A stretch of DNA of 64,000 nucleotides from JAPPHA01 sp963662815 (GCA_963662815.2 CAXXWA010000037.1:62001-126000); one strand, 5' to 3'; shown: positions 18,730-27,987, numbered from the stretch's first letter. Numbers and translations: made by a program. The notes: generated by a model from the letters alone, not told the origin.

Positions 18730-19670
18730 CTATTCCTTCCGGGCAGGCAGGAACGGCAGTCGCCCGACCGACCTGAGTCTCGCAAACGCGCTGTGGGTCG
18801 CTTCTATTCCTTCGGCCACGGAAATCTCCGCGTAGGGCGGCACATGCGCGCGCAGGGCGGCCTCGTCCATGTCTGGCGGGAAGGGAAACTGCGCGCCCGC
18901 TGCATTCAATGGTCGCGCAGCGGCTGTTGAGGTCGAAGACATGCGCGCCTTCGCCATCTCGCAGCACGCTGGCAATGAAGGCCGCCGCGGCCTCCCCTGC
19001 ATAAAGCCAGCTATAGGGCCCGGTGAAGGGAATCTCATAAGGCACGCCCAACACGGCGGCCTGAAGGCCCAGCGTGTTCTTGGCGCTGATACCCTGATCG
19101 CGGGCCACGCCATAGACGACGTTGGGCCGCAATCCGATCGAAGGCACCTGCAAATCGGCCCAGTAAACGAAAGCGGTCTGCTCATTTGCGACCTTGTAGG
19201 CGCCAAATGGCGTCTCCTTGAACGGTCCTCCGGTCGGAAACGCCAGCGCGGCCACCGAAGAGGCAAAGACCGTGCGGTTGATGCCGGCCTGGCGCGCGGC
19301 TTCGAGGACATTGATCGTGCCTTCCACATTGACCCGCGCGCCTAGTGCAGGGTTTGCGGCGCAAAACGGCACTTGAAGACCGGCAAGATGGATGATTGCC
19401 TGCACCTCCCGCGCCTTGACAAGTTCGGCGACTTCCGCACCGTCAGTGACATCCAACGCCGCCCAATCCAGCGCGCCAGCCGCATCCTCGCCCATGATCA
19501 GGGCTGCGCGACCGGGACTCTTGCGCAGGTCGCTGGCGATCACCGGCACATCGCTGCGCGCGAGGGTCGCGCTGACCCAAGCGCCGATGCAGCCGCCCGC
19601 ACCGGTAACCAGAACCGGGCCGCCGAAGTTTGCGGGATCGATCAGAAACGGATCCGTCAGAAAATCCATG
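18730..19670 (-). pseudogene. NAD(P)-dependent epimerase/dehydratase with internal deletion and frameshift
   Basis: From ATG 19670 the frame reads an extended short-chain dehydrogenase: VLVTGAGGCIGAWVSATLA (Rossmann GxxGxxG), then IIHLAGLQVPFCAANP, VFASSVAALAF, and YKVANEQTA with the Tyr-x3-Lys-type catalytic pair partly altered. It runs to HVFDLNSRCATIE near 18925. The expected lid segment is then missing and the frame shifts. The C-terminus GAQFPFPPDMDEAALRAH to RLPFLPARKE is read in another frame and ends at a TAG (18730-18732). Homologues act on nucleotide sugars or related polyols; the substrate is unknown. A deletion of roughly 30 codons plus the frame change makes this a true pseudogene. 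Confidence 0.75.
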
Positions 19671-19919
19671 ATGTCCTCGTTGCGTTGCTTTCGCGCAGTC
19701 CCGCAATGACTGGAGGATCGCCCCGCCGGCTTGCGCCGGCAGAGTTGCGTCCGCCGTTTCCGGCCAATCGTCTTGCAAGCGGCAAGCCGTTGCGGAAAAC
19801 TGACCTGGAATACCGCATTTCGCGGGGCCGCGCACTTCCCGGGTCGAGCGCTTGGGCTGGACTGCAAATTCCGAATACCTTAGTAAAAGATAGGGAAAAG
19901 GAAAGCGCGAGGTCAAACC

Positions 19920-20279
19920 GTGGGCAGCGAAACTCTCTTGGAAGGCAAGCCGCTGATCAAGCCTTCGACGACGGATCATCCACTGTACGAAGAGATCGTC
20001 GGCGCCTGCAGGACGGTGCACGATCCGGAAATCCCGGTGAACATCTACGACCTTGGCCTCATCTACACGATCGAGGTCAACCAGGACAATTGCGTCGACG
20101 TCACCATGACACTGACGGCGCCCGGCTGCCCGGTAGCCGGAGAAATGCCCGGTTGGGTCCATGACGCGGTGGAAGCCGTCCCTGGAGTGCAGTCCGTTCA
20201 GGTGGAACTTGTCTGGGAACCGCTCTGGGGAATGGACATGATGTCGGACGAGGCGCGCCTCGAACTCGGGTTCATGTAG
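19920..20279 (+). CDS. sufT: SufT-like iron-sulfur assembly protein (MIP18/DUF59 family)
   Basis: The MIP18 family helps to mature Fe-S proteins; SufT is the bacterial member often found with the suf operon. The 119-aa protein contains the signature VHDPEIPVNIYDLGLIY near residue 36, VTMTLTAPGCPVAG with the conserved cysteine, and VQVELVWEPLWGMDMMSDEAR. The start is the GTG at 19920, preceded by a purine-rich GGAAAG. The next gene on the strand, 171 bp on, is an A-type Fe-S carrier, so the two probably form a small Fe-S assembly unit. The rest of the suf operon is not in the window. Confidence 0.9.
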   Translation: MGSETLLEGKPLIKPSTTDHPLYEEIVGACRTVHDPEIPVNIYDLGLIYTIEVNQDNCVDVTMTLTAPGCPVAGEMPGWVHDAVEAVPGVQSVQVELVWEPLWGMDMMSDEARLELGFM

Positions 20280-20450
20280 AATTTCGCAGACAATAATGCG
20301 GTTTGCGGCGGCGCACCGGCAGCTTGACCGCCTGCGTGGCGCGGCGGTACGCTCAAGCGACGGGAAGGTCGGTTGCTCCCGAACCTCGAATTCGCCGGAG
20401 AAAGCTCGCCGGCGAGGGCGATTGGCGGCCCACGGAAGGACTTGATCAAA

Positions 20451-20801
20451 ATGTTCGGAACACCTGGAAGGCAGCCCGTAACGCTTACCGGCGCTGCCGT
20501 CGATCAAATCAGCAGGCTGATGCGCGACGGCGGCAAGCAGGGTCTCAGGATCGGCGTCCGCAAGGGCGGATGCGCCGGAATGGAATATACCATGGAATAT
20601 GTCGACGAGGTCGACAATCACGACGAGGTCGTCGAGCAGGACGGTGCGCGAGTTCTTATTGCCCCCATGGCGCAGATGTTTCTCTTCGGTACGGAAATCG
20701 ATTACGAAACGGGTCTCCTCGAATCCGGTTTCAAGTTCCGAAACCCGAACGTGACGGAAGCATGCGGCTGCGGAGAATCCGTCAAGTTCGAGCTGCCGTG
20801 A
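20451..20801 (+). CDS. A-type iron-sulfur carrier (IscA/SufA/ErpA family)
   Basis: A-type carriers pass [2Fe-2S] or [4Fe-4S] clusters to apo-proteins. From ATG 20451 the 116-aa product shows all three conserved cysteines: one in KGGCAGMEYTMEY and two in the C-terminal ACGCGES. The fold blocks LRIGVRKGGCAG, FGTEIDYETGLLESGF and FRNPNVTEACGCG are standard. A longer start at 20373 is open but adds non-conserved residues. It follows sufT on the same strand. Sequence alone does not separate SufA, IscA and ErpA; the SufT neighbour favours a SUF-linked role. Confidence 0.92.
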   Translation: MFGTPGRQPVTLTGAAVDQISRLMRDGGKQGLRIGVRKGGCAGMEYTMEYVDEVDNHDEVVEQDGARVLIAPMAQMFLFGTEIDYETGLLESGFKFRNPNVTEACGCGESVKFELP

Positions 20802-21041
20802 AAGCCCGGGAGGACATGGCGAATTCGGCGGGCCGCCGAATCGGGCGTCAGGCACTCCGCGATAGAGCGCCTCGCGGTGGCCGAACCCCAACTCCGGGAG
20901 ATGTCGTATCGGCGTGACCGGCCGAACCGGGTGATCTAATTCGTCTCGGGTGCCGGAAGAGTCGCGGGGTTCCAGTCATCGCGGCTTCCGTCGAAAGCGG
21001 ACCCGCGTTCACGAAAGGGCTTGTACGGGAGGGTGTTCGAA

Positions 21042-21818
21042 GTGCGCAGGAAATTCGCCGCCGGGAATTGGAAGATGAACGGAACGTCCGCCTCGCTTTC
21101 CGAGGCAGACGCCATTTTCGCCAGGGCGGCGAGCGTGCGTTGCGATGTGCTCCTCTGCCCGCCGTTTACTCTCCTTGCCGGCATGGCGGCGGCGGCGCAG
21201 GGTTCGGGCGCCCATGTCGGAGCGCAGGACTGCCACCACGCCGAGGCGGGCGCCTACACAGGAGGCGTGTCGGCACCAATGCTGAGGGACGCGGGAGCCT
21301 CACATGTCATCGTCGGTCATTCGGAACGCCGCCGGGAGTTCGGTGAGTCCGACGAACTTGTTCGCAGGAAAGCGGCAGCATGCATCGCCGCCGGCCTCAA
21401 TGCCATCGTCTGCGTCGGCGAAACGCGATCGGAGCGGGACGCCGGAGCCGCGTTGGAAACGGTCGCAGCGCAGGTCAGGGCTTCGCTTCCGGAAGACGCT
21501 CCGGCGGACCATCTCGTTGTTGCCTACGAACCGGTCTGGGCCATCGGCACCGGTTTGGTGCCGTCCATTGGCGAAATTTCGGAGATGCACAATCATGTCC
21601 GAGCGCTCCTCCGAAGCTGCCGCGGGCGCGCGGAGGGCGATGCGGTGCGCATTCTTTACGGCGGATCCCTGACGGCGGCCTCGGCGGCCGACATATTCGC
21701 AGTCGATGACGTCGACGGCGGATTGGTGGGCGGCGCATCCCTCAGAGCACGCGATTTTGTTCCGATTGTCGAGGCGCTCGACGCCGTTTCCGGAGCTCGG
21801 CGCCGCGATCCTGGATAG
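21042..21818 (+). CDS. tpiA: Triosephosphate isomerase
   Basis: TpiA interconverts glyceraldehyde-3-phosphate and dihydroxyacetone phosphate in glycolysis and gluconeogenesis. The catalytic residues are visible: Lys in AAGNWKMNG near the start, His in VIVGHSERR, and Glu in VAYEPVWAIGTG. The phosphate-gripper GG is in ILYGGSL. GTG 21042 is chosen because GGAGG lies about nine bases upstream and the conserved sequence begins directly; the more upstream GTG 21033 and TTG 21021 would overlap that ribosome-binding site. The protein is about 258 aa, normal for the family. It converges on the MttB-family gene with 24 bp between stops. Confidence 0.96.
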   Translation: MRRKFAAGNWKMNGTSASLSEADAIFARAASVRCDVLLCPPFTLLAGMAAAAQGSGAHVGAQDCHHAEAGAYTGGVSAPMLRDAGASHVIVGHSERRREFGESDELVRRKAAACIAAGLNAIVCVGETRSERDAGAALETVAAQVRASLPEDAPADHLVVAYEPVWAIGTGLVPSIGEISEMHNHVRALLRSCRGRAEGDAVRILYGGSLTAASAADIFAVDDVDGGLVGGASLRARDFVPIVEALDAVSGARRRDPG

Positions 21819-21842
21819 CGGCTCCCCGGACGGGACGGGGCG

Positions 21843-23408
21843 CTACGCGAAGGCGTCAGGCTCGCTGCCCTTTCTCCTTTCGACGAAGTCAGCGAGTTCC
21901 TCCGCGGTCGCCTGGTCGAGCGGCGGCTGCTGGTAGTCGGCGAGGAGCCTCTGCACCCTTTTTGCTGCGAGAGCTGCGGTGTCGTGCGAACCGTCCTCGG
22001 CCCAGGTCTCGAACGGACGGTAGTCGAGGACATCCGAACGCCAGAAGGCGGTTCGGAAATTTGCCTGCGTGTGGGCGCACCCGAGGTAATGCCCGCCGGG
22101 ACCCACTTCCCGAATCGCATCGAGCCCCTGCTGCTCCGGCGACATGTCGATGCCAGCAGCGAGCGTATGCAGGGCGCCAAGCTGATCCGAATCCATGACG
22201 AACTTCTCAAAAGAGGTCACGAGCCCGCCTTCCAGCCAGCCAGCTGCATGAAGGGCGAAATTGACCCCGCCCAGCAGCGTCGCGTTGAGGGTATTGGCGG
22301 ATTCGAACGCCGCTTGGGCATCCGGCAGCTTGGACCCGCAAAGGCCGCCGCCGGACCGGAACGGCAGGCCAAGGCGCCGTGCAAGCTGCCCGGCGCCCAG
22401 CAGTACCTTGGTTGCCTCGGGGGTTCCGAAGGTCGGCGCCCCCGAGTTCATGTCGATCGAGGCCACAAAGGCGCCCATGACCACGGGCGCCCCTGGTCGG
22501 ACGAGCTGGTTGTAGGCGATGCCCGCCAGGACCTCCGCCAGAACCTGCGTCAGGGTTCCGGCGGCACTGACGGGCGCCATGGCGCCGCCGACTATGAACG
22601 GGGAAATGATGCACGCCTGATTGCTGCGGGCGTAGACTTCCATTGCGCCCGTCATGATCGAGTCGAAGGACAGCGGCGAATTGATGTTGATGAGGGACGT
22701 CATCACGGTGTTGTCCCTAATGAAGTCGCGGCCAAACAGGATCGCGGACATCTCGACCGAGTCGGCGGCCCGCTCCGGCGCCGTGACCGAACCCATGTAA
22801 GGCTTGTCGCTGAGCGTCATGTGGGCGAGCAACATGTCAAGGTGGCGCTTGTTGACCGCTATGTCCGTCGGCTCGCAGAGCGTACCCCCCGAGTGGTGCA
22901 GCCATCGCGACATATAGCCGAGGCGGACAAGATCGCGGAAGTTCTCGATGGTGGCGTAACGTCTGCCCCCCTCGATGGTGCGTACGAACGGAGGTCCGTA
23001 AACGGGAGCGAACACCAGGTTCCGCCCTCCTATTTCCACGGTGCGTTCGGGATTCCTCGCGTGCTGCGAATACCAGGCAGGCGCCGTGGCGCAGAGTTCG
23101 CGCGCAAGCCCCCTCGGGATCCTGACGCGTTCGCCGTCGACATCGGCGCCGGCGCCACGCCACAGCGCGAGAGCTTCCGGATTTTCGAGGAAGTTGACGC
23201 CGACTTCCTCGAGAATCGTATCCGCATTGTATTCGATCGTCTCGATCGCCTCGAGGCCCAGAATCTCGAAGTCCGGCACCCGGCGCTCGATGTACCGCGC
23301 GGATTCAAGCCTGACCGCCGTTCTCTCCGCACGGCGCGCGGCGCCGCCTCCGCGCGGCCTCCGCCTGGCCGCACCTCCCTGTCCTGCCGTTCCCGCCATC
23401 GCATGCAA
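21843..23408 (-). CDS. MttB-family (trimethylamine/betaine methyltransferase-like) protein without pyrrolysine
   Basis: MttB-superfamily TIM-barrel proteins transfer a methyl group from quaternary amines to a corrinoid protein. The 521-aa product has the family's N-terminal dimer arm (EYNADTILEEVGVNFLENPEAL) and barrel blocks VYGPPFVRTIEGGRRY, LHHSGGTLCEPTD and SGAPTFGTPEATKVLLG. True trimethylamine enzymes carry an amber-encoded pyrrolysine; this gene has none, so it belongs to the non-Pyl group, characterised members of which act on glycine betaine, proline betaine, carnitine or similar. No corrinoid-protein or MtgA-like partner gene is next to it, and it faces tpiA. The cobalamin genes at the left edge could supply the cofactor. 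The substrate is unknown. Confidence 0.88.
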   Translation of the reverse strand: MHAMAGTAGQGGAARRRPRGGGAARRAERTAVRLESARYIERRVPDFEILGLEAIETIEYNADTILEEVGVNFLENPEALALWRGAGADVDGERVRIPRGLARELCATAPAWYSQHARNPERTVEIGGRNLVFAPVYGPPFVRTIEGGRRYATIENFRDLVRLGYMSRWLHHSGGTLCEPTDIAVNKRHLDMLLAHMTLSDKPYMGSVTAPERAADSVEMSAILFGRDFIRDNTVMTSLININSPLSFDSIMTGAMEVYARSNQACIISPFIVGGAMAPVSAAGTLTQVLAEVLAGIAYNQLVRPGAPVVMGAFVASIDMNSGAPTFGTPEATKVLLGAGQLARRLGLPFRSGGGLCGSKLPDAQAAFESANTLNATLLGGVNFALHAAGWLEGGLVTSFEKFVMDSDQLGALHTLAAGIDMSPEQQGLDAIREVGPGGHYLGCAHTQANFRTAFWRSDVLDYRPFETWAEDGSHDTAALAAKRVQRLLADYQQPPLDQATAEELADFVERRKGSEPDAFA

Positions 23409-23556
23409 CCTCCAGACTCCCTCTTTGCAATGACTAACCTATCAAAGGAACACGTCTGGCGGAAATGCGTCAGGCCGGGCTCCCGCTGCGACATGGGCAA
23501 GTGCCGACAACGTCGAGACACTTGCGTGCGGCGGGCCCGGCAAATACACGGCGCGC

Positions 23557-25116
23557 ATGCCAGACCATCCCAACGACAGCATTCTCATTGTCGACTTCGG
23601 TTCACAGGTGACCCAGCTCATCGCGCGCCGCCTCAGGGAATCCCGATATCACTGCGAAATCCACCCTTTCCAGTCTGTTGACACGGCCCTCGTCCGGCGG
23701 TTCCGTCCGCGGGCTGTCGTCCTGTCCGGCGGACCGGCGAGCGTGACGCATGCCGACAGTCCGCGCGCGCCGGACGACCTCTTTGAAATGGGCGTGCCGT
23801 TGCTCGGCATCTGTTACGGGCAACAGGTGATGATGGAACAGCTCGGCGGGCGAGTCGAGGGCGGCCACCATGCCGAATTCGGACGCGCTGCGCTCTCGCC
23901 CGCGAACCGAACGATCCCTCTACTCGACGGGTGGTTCGAAACCGGGTCGGAACAGGTCTGGATGAGTCACGGCGACCGGGTCACCGAACTTGCGCCCGGA
24001 TTTGATGTATTCGCGACATCGCCGAACGCCCCGTATGCTGTAATCGCCGATGTCTCGCGCCGGTTCTTCGCCGTCCAGTTCCACCCGGAAGTTCACCACA
24101 CGCCGGCCGGCACCCGGCTTCTCGACAACTTCGCGAAGATCGCCGGCTGCCGTCCAAGCTGGACGATGCGCGCGTACCGGAAGCGCGCCGTCGATTCGGT
24201 GCGGCGGCAGGTCGGCGACGGGCGCGTCATCTGCGGTCTGTCGGGCGGCGTCGACAGCGCGGTCACGGCAAGGCTTGTCTTCGAGGCGGTCGGCGAACGG
24301 TTGACCTGCGTCTTTGTCGATACCGGGCTCTTGCGGGACGGCGAAGCGGAGAGCGTCGTTTCCACCTTTCGCGAAGCATACAACGTTCCACTCGTCCACG
24401 CCGACGAATCTTCGCTCTTCATCGATGCTCTCGAAGGCGTGACGGATCCCGAAGACAAGAGGAAGACGATCGGCAGGACGTTCATTGAGGTCTTCGATCG
24501 GCATGCAGGCTCCGTCGGCGGCGCAGGTTTTCTCGCGCAAGGCACGCTCTATCCCGACGTCATTGAAAGCGTCAGCTTCTCGGGCGGGCCATCCGAGACG
24601 ATCAAGTCTCACCACAATGTCGGAGGGTTGCCGGATCGGATGAAGCTTGCGCTCGTCGAACCGCTCAGGGAACTCTTCAAGGACGAGGTGCGTCTACTCG
24701 GCCTGGAACTCGGTCTTCCGAAGTACATCGTCAACCGTCACCCGTTTCCGGGGCCCGGGCTGGCGATTCGCTGCCCCGGCGCCGTCACCCGACCGAAGCT
24801 CGAGATTCTTCGCCGGGCCGACGCCGTGTTCCTCGAGCAGATTCGCCTTCACGGGCTGTACGACGACATCTGGCAGGCATTCGCGGTTCTGCTCCCGGTC
24901 CGCACTGTCGGCGTCATGGGCGATGCCAGGAGCTACGACTTTACCTGTGCGCTGCGTGCAGTAACTTCCGTCGATGGAATGACGGCGGACTACTACAGGT
25001 TTTCCCACGAGTTCCTGTCGGAAACCGCCACGCGGATCATAAACGAGGTTTCCGGAATCAACCGTGTCACCTACGACGTGACATCGAAGCCGCCCGGCAC
25101 CATTGAATGGGAGTAG
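23557..25116 (+). CDS. guaA: GMP synthase (glutamine-hydrolysing)
   Basis: GuaA converts XMP to GMP using ATP and glutamine. At 519 aa it is full length. The N-terminal class-I amidotransferase has the nucleophile in LLGICYGQQVMM and the His/Glu pair in VQFHPEVHHT. The ATP pyrophosphatase domain begins near 225 with the P-loop-like GLSGGVDSAV, and the C-terminal dimerisation domain reads NRHPFPGPGLAIRCPG and ends DVTSKPPGTIEWE, the universal C-terminus. ATG 23557 follows a divergent 148-bp gap shared with the MttB-family gene. guaB is not adjacent. Confidence 0.98.
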   Translation: MPDHPNDSILIVDFGSQVTQLIARRLRESRYHCEIHPFQSVDTALVRRFRPRAVVLSGGPASVTHADSPRAPDDLFEMGVPLLGICYGQQVMMEQLGGRVEGGHHAEFGRAALSPANRTIPLLDGWFETGSEQVWMSHGDRVTELAPGFDVFATSPNAPYAVIADVSRRFFAVQFHPEVHHTPAGTRLLDNFAKIAGCRPSWTMRAYRKRAVDSVRRQVGDGRVICGLSGGVDSAVTARLVFEAVGERLTCVFVDTGLLRDGEAESVVSTFREAYNVPLVHADESSLFIDALEGVTDPEDKRKTIGRTFIEVFDRHAGSVGGAGFLAQGTLYPDVIESVSFSGGPSETIKSHHNVGGLPDRMKLALVEPLRELFKDEVRLLGLELGLPKYIVNRHPFPGPGLAIRCPGAVTRPKLEILRRADAVFLEQIRLHGLYDDIWQAFAVLLPVRTVGVMGDARSYDFTCALRAVTSVDGMTADYYRFSHEFLSETATRIINEVSGINRVTYDVTSKPPGTIEWE

Positions 25117-25525
25117 TGATTCGGATAATCGCAATTTGCTTGGCTGAACCGTGGCCGGCGGACGGTGCAACAGGAGAATTCCCTCAGTCATTACAGCCAA
25201 TGCAAATCCGGGACGACTCGCATTTGGAACCGGGAACAGCCGTAGCCGGTTCAATCCGATCGCGGATGCGTGGAACCAGCTTCGGGAACTGCACTATCGG
25301 CCGAACCGTAGCCAAGGCGAGCGACGCCGGGTTTCGCCAGCGCCTAAACGGGAACTGCGCGTATCCCGCCCCCGAGTTTAGCGGCAGCGAGCAGACAACG
25401 GAAGGCTTGCTTAAACTTTGGGGTTACAAACCGCCGCCAATCCTGTAAATGCTGGTGATCGTGCGGGTTGTTGTCTTTCTGACAGTCGCTACATTAACTG
25501 AAACGTCGCAGATGGAGTTGTGGAC
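25117..25525. other. 409-bp stretch without a supported gene
   Basis: This region lies between guaA and the H-NS-like gene. It is AT-richer than its surroundings toward the right end and must hold the H-NS-like gene promoter. Open frames are short and show no family motifs. No structured RNA was recognised. Confidence 0.45.
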
Positions 25526-25702
25526 ATGAAAAGCTACGAAGAACTGAGAGCCGAAATGGATGCGCTTGAAAAAGAGATGGTTGAAGCGAAGAAGCGCGAG
25601 CGTTCGGAAGCACTCAAGAAGGTAAGGTCCCTTTGCAAGGAGTTCGGGTTCACCGCCGGAATGCTTAAGGGCGCTCTTGCCAGCGGCAGAAAGCGGAGAT
25701 GA
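25526..25702 (+). CDS. Short H-NS-like nucleoid protein (oligomerisation part only)
   Basis: A 58-aa protein starting at ATG 25526, with GGAG nine bases upstream; a GTG two codons earlier is less well placed. The sequence MKSYEELRAEMDALEKEMV forms an amphipathic, coiled-coil-prone helix. KKVRSLCKEFGFTAGMLKG follows, and the end is basic (GRKRR). It matches the N-terminal and linker parts of proteobacterial H-NS-family proteins but lacks the usual C-terminal DNA-binding AT-hook-like motif. Such short forms are common as free-standing genes. They could bind DNA weakly through the basic tail or modulate full-length H-NS. A small hairpin with three Ts follows at about 25714-25729. Confidence 0.75.
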   Translation: MKSYEELRAEMDALEKEMVEAKKRERSEALKKVRSLCKEFGFTAGMLKGALASGRKRR

Positions 25703-26172
25703 GCTGAGGGTCGGCAGGAAGCCTGCTTTCCCTCCGTCGGCATTGCGCGCAACTCTTGTGGCAAGGGCCGGTGAATTTTCGATTCGGAAAGCTTCAAGGG
25801 GCTTCGACCAATAGGGCGATTGAAACGACAGAAGCGAGCTGGTGGGCAAGCGAAGCCGTCCTGACGCTTCACGTTTCAATTACCCGATTTGGCACCGATC
25901 GAGGCCCCCCATTTCTGTTGACAGCCCTCTACGTCGCAGCCGGTATTCTTTGCAAGGAAATTGGTTGAAAATGCTCGAAACGGCTGTTTGGAACTGGAAC
26001 TGCGACAACAAGACACATTTAGGCAGTTATCGGATAATTCACAACTGGCAAGAGCTTCCGTCACATCGATTCAAGGCCGGAAAACCAGAAGAGCGCCTCG
26101 CTACAGCTGAACGGGATTGACGGCAACACCGGCAGCCGGAACCGTATCCGGTCTTCTTGCGAAGCGGAGTAG
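25703..26172. other. 470-bp stretch without a supported gene
   Basis: Between the H-NS-like gene and the EamA transporter. It is more AT-rich than average, especially near 25960-26050, and may contain the transporter promoter. I find no conserved coding frame and no IS end. Confidence 0.45.
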
Positions 26173-27051
26173 ATGAATCCGTCTTACCTCGTGCGTGCCG
26201 CCGCGTGGATGACCGGCGCCATGGTGTCGTTCTCGCTGATGGCGGTTTCGGGCCGGGAACTTGCAGGCGATCTCGACACATTCGAGATCATGTTCTTCCG
26301 CTCCCTGATCGGGATCGCAATCGTGATTGCCGTCGCCTCTGTTGCCGGATCGCTTGGCCGCCTCTCGGTTCGACGTTTCGGCCTTCACGTGATCCGGAAC
26401 GGATTCCATTTTCTGGGTCAGATTCTCTGGCTCTATGCAGTCACCTTGGTGCCGCTCTCGCAGGTCTTCGCATTCGAGTTCACCACTCCGCTTTGGGTCG
26501 CGCTTCTCGCGCCCCTGTTTCTGGCGGAACGTCTGACGGTCAGCCGATTCGTCGCGGCCCTGCTCGGGCTTGCCGGCATCCTGCTCATTGCGCGTCCAAG
26601 TACTGCGTCGATGAATCCAGGACTATACGCCGCGATTCTCTGCGCGCTGGGATTCGCAGGTGCCGTGATCTGCACGAAACTCCTGGCACGCACCGAGAGC
26701 ATTACGAGTATCCTGTTCTGGATGGTGCTACTGCAGGCAGTGTTCGGACTGGCGATGGCCGGCATCGATCAGAATATCCGAATACCCGGCCCGGACGACC
26801 TCGTCTGGGTCACGCTGATCGGAGCGTGCGGCATCGTGGCCCACCTCTGCATCACGAAGGCGCTCACGCTCGCGCCCGCAACCGTCGTCGGCCCGCTCGA
26901 TTTCTTCCGGTTGCCGCTCATTGCCGTGATCGGATATCTGTTCTATGCTGAACCCTTGGAAGTCATGGTTTTCCTCGGCGCGGCCCTCGTTTTCCTTGGC
27001 AACTTCCTGAACATCCGCGCTGAACATCGCGCCGGATCGTCGACTTCTTGA
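26173..27051 (+). CDS. EamA-family (DMT) transporter
   Basis: A 292-aa membrane protein with ten likely helices in two EamA repeats. The first repeat includes WMTGAMVSFSLMAVSGREL and FEFTTPLWVALLAPLFLAERL, and the second FDxEP-like block reads ATVVGPLDFFRLPLIAVIGY and FYAEPLEVMVFLGAALVFLG. These drug/metabolite transporters export amino acids, nucleosides or similar metabolites; the substrate is not predictable. ATG 26173 follows GGAG. It is on the same strand as the P-loop protein and metA, with a 33-bp gap to the former, so the three may form an operon. Confidence 0.88.
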   Translation: MNPSYLVRAAAWMTGAMVSFSLMAVSGRELAGDLDTFEIMFFRSLIGIAIVIAVASVAGSLGRLSVRRFGLHVIRNGFHFLGQILWLYAVTLVPLSQVFAFEFTTPLWVALLAPLFLAERLTVSRFVAALLGLAGILLIARPSTASMNPGLYAAILCALGFAGAVICTKLLARTESITSILFWMVLLQAVFGLAMAGIDQNIRIPGPDDLVWVTLIGACGIVAHLCITKALTLAPATVVGPLDFFRLPLIAVIGYLFYAEPLEVMVFLGAALVFLGNFLNIRAEHRAGSSTS

Positions 27052-27084
27052 ATTCAGTGCAGGTTTCGCAGTAGCAACGCGGGA

Positions 27085-27987
27085 ATGGCGAAGAGGGCGC
27101 GCAGTCTGGCGTATGCATCATCCGGGGCATGGCGGTCCGCGGAGCGCAAACGCGTCATGCTGTTCGGAATGTCCGGGCTCGGGAAGACCCATGTCTCGAA
27201 CATCCTGCGCCGTTCCGGCGACTGGTTCCACTACTCCGTCGACTACAGGATCGGCACCAGGTACATGGGAGAATTCATCGTCGACAACTTCAAGAAGGAA
27301 GCGATGCGCAACCCGTTCCTGGCCGAACTCCTGCGCTCGGACAGCATCTACATCGCGTCCAATATCCAGTTCGAAAACCTGGAGCCGCTTTCCACCTACA
27401 TCGGGAAACCCGGCGCCCCTGCAAAAGGCGGGATCCCGTTCGAAGAGTACCGGCGCCGCCAAGCCCAGCACAGGTTCGCCGAAATCAACGCAATGCGTGA
27501 CACGACCTATTTTGCCGAGCGCGCAAGGGAACTCTATGGCTACGACTGCTTTGTCTGCGATTCGTCCGGATCGCTCATTGAAGTGGTCGATCCGGACAAT
27601 GAGGATGATCCGGTCCTCGCCCGGATCTGCAGCACCATCCTTCCGGTCTGGATCAAGGGAACCGATCGCCACATAGACGAACTGGTCGAGAGATTTTCAC
27701 GGGATCCAAAACCCATGTACTACAAACCGGAATTCCTCAGCGAACTCTGGGAGGAATTCCTCGCGCAAACCGACTCGGCACCGGAGACCGCGGATCCGGA
27801 CGCATTCATCCGCTGGGGATACAGGCGGCTTCTAGATGACCGTGCGCCGAGATACGCGGCGCTTGCCGGCAACTGGGGCGTGACCATCAGAGCTCATGAC
27901 ATCAACGCTGTTTCCGAAGCATCGGAGTTCGTGGATCTCGTCGCCGATGCGATCGACGCGCGTGATGGCAACTGCAACGACGGTTGA
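27085..27987 (+). CDS. Conserved P-loop NTPase upstream of metA
   Basis: The 300-aa protein has a Walker A motif, MLFGMSGLGKTHVSNILR (residues 25-42). Conserved-looking blocks follow: YSVDYRIGTRYMGEFIVDNFKKE, STYIGKPGAP, and CFVCDSSGSLIEVVDP, which could act as Walker B. There is no AAA+ signature, membrane segment or signal peptide. I recognise it only as a conserved alphaproteobacterial ATPase-like protein of unknown role. Its stop lies 16 bases before the metA ATG, so the two are probably co-transcribed. A kinase-like fold with a lid is possible, since the layout (P-loop, then an acidic substrate region) resembles small-molecule kinases, but this is inference. Confidence 0.8.
   Translation: MAKRARSLAYASSGAWRSAERKRVMLFGMSGLGKTHVSNILRRSGDWFHYSVDYRIGTRYMGEFIVDNFKKEAMRNPFLAELLRSDSIYIASNIQFENLEPLSTYIGKPGAPAKGGIPFEEYRRRQAQHRFAEINAMRDTTYFAERARELYGYDCFVCDSSGSLIEVVDPDNEDDPVLARICSTILPVWIKGTDRHIDELVERFSRDPKPMYYKPEFLSELWEEFLAQTDSAPETADPDAFIRWGYRRLLDDRAPRYAALAGNWGVTIRAHDINAVSEASEFVDLVADAIDARDGNCNDG

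Noticed and set aside
19443..20891. A 482-codon minus-strand open frame across the sufT and iscA-like genes
   Set aside because: It is antisense to two genes with strong Fe-S assembly motifs and its own sequence matches nothing.
21843..23408. Pyrrolysine-containing trimethylamine methyltransferase
   Set aside because: The frame has no in-frame amber codon, and no pyl genes are in the window.
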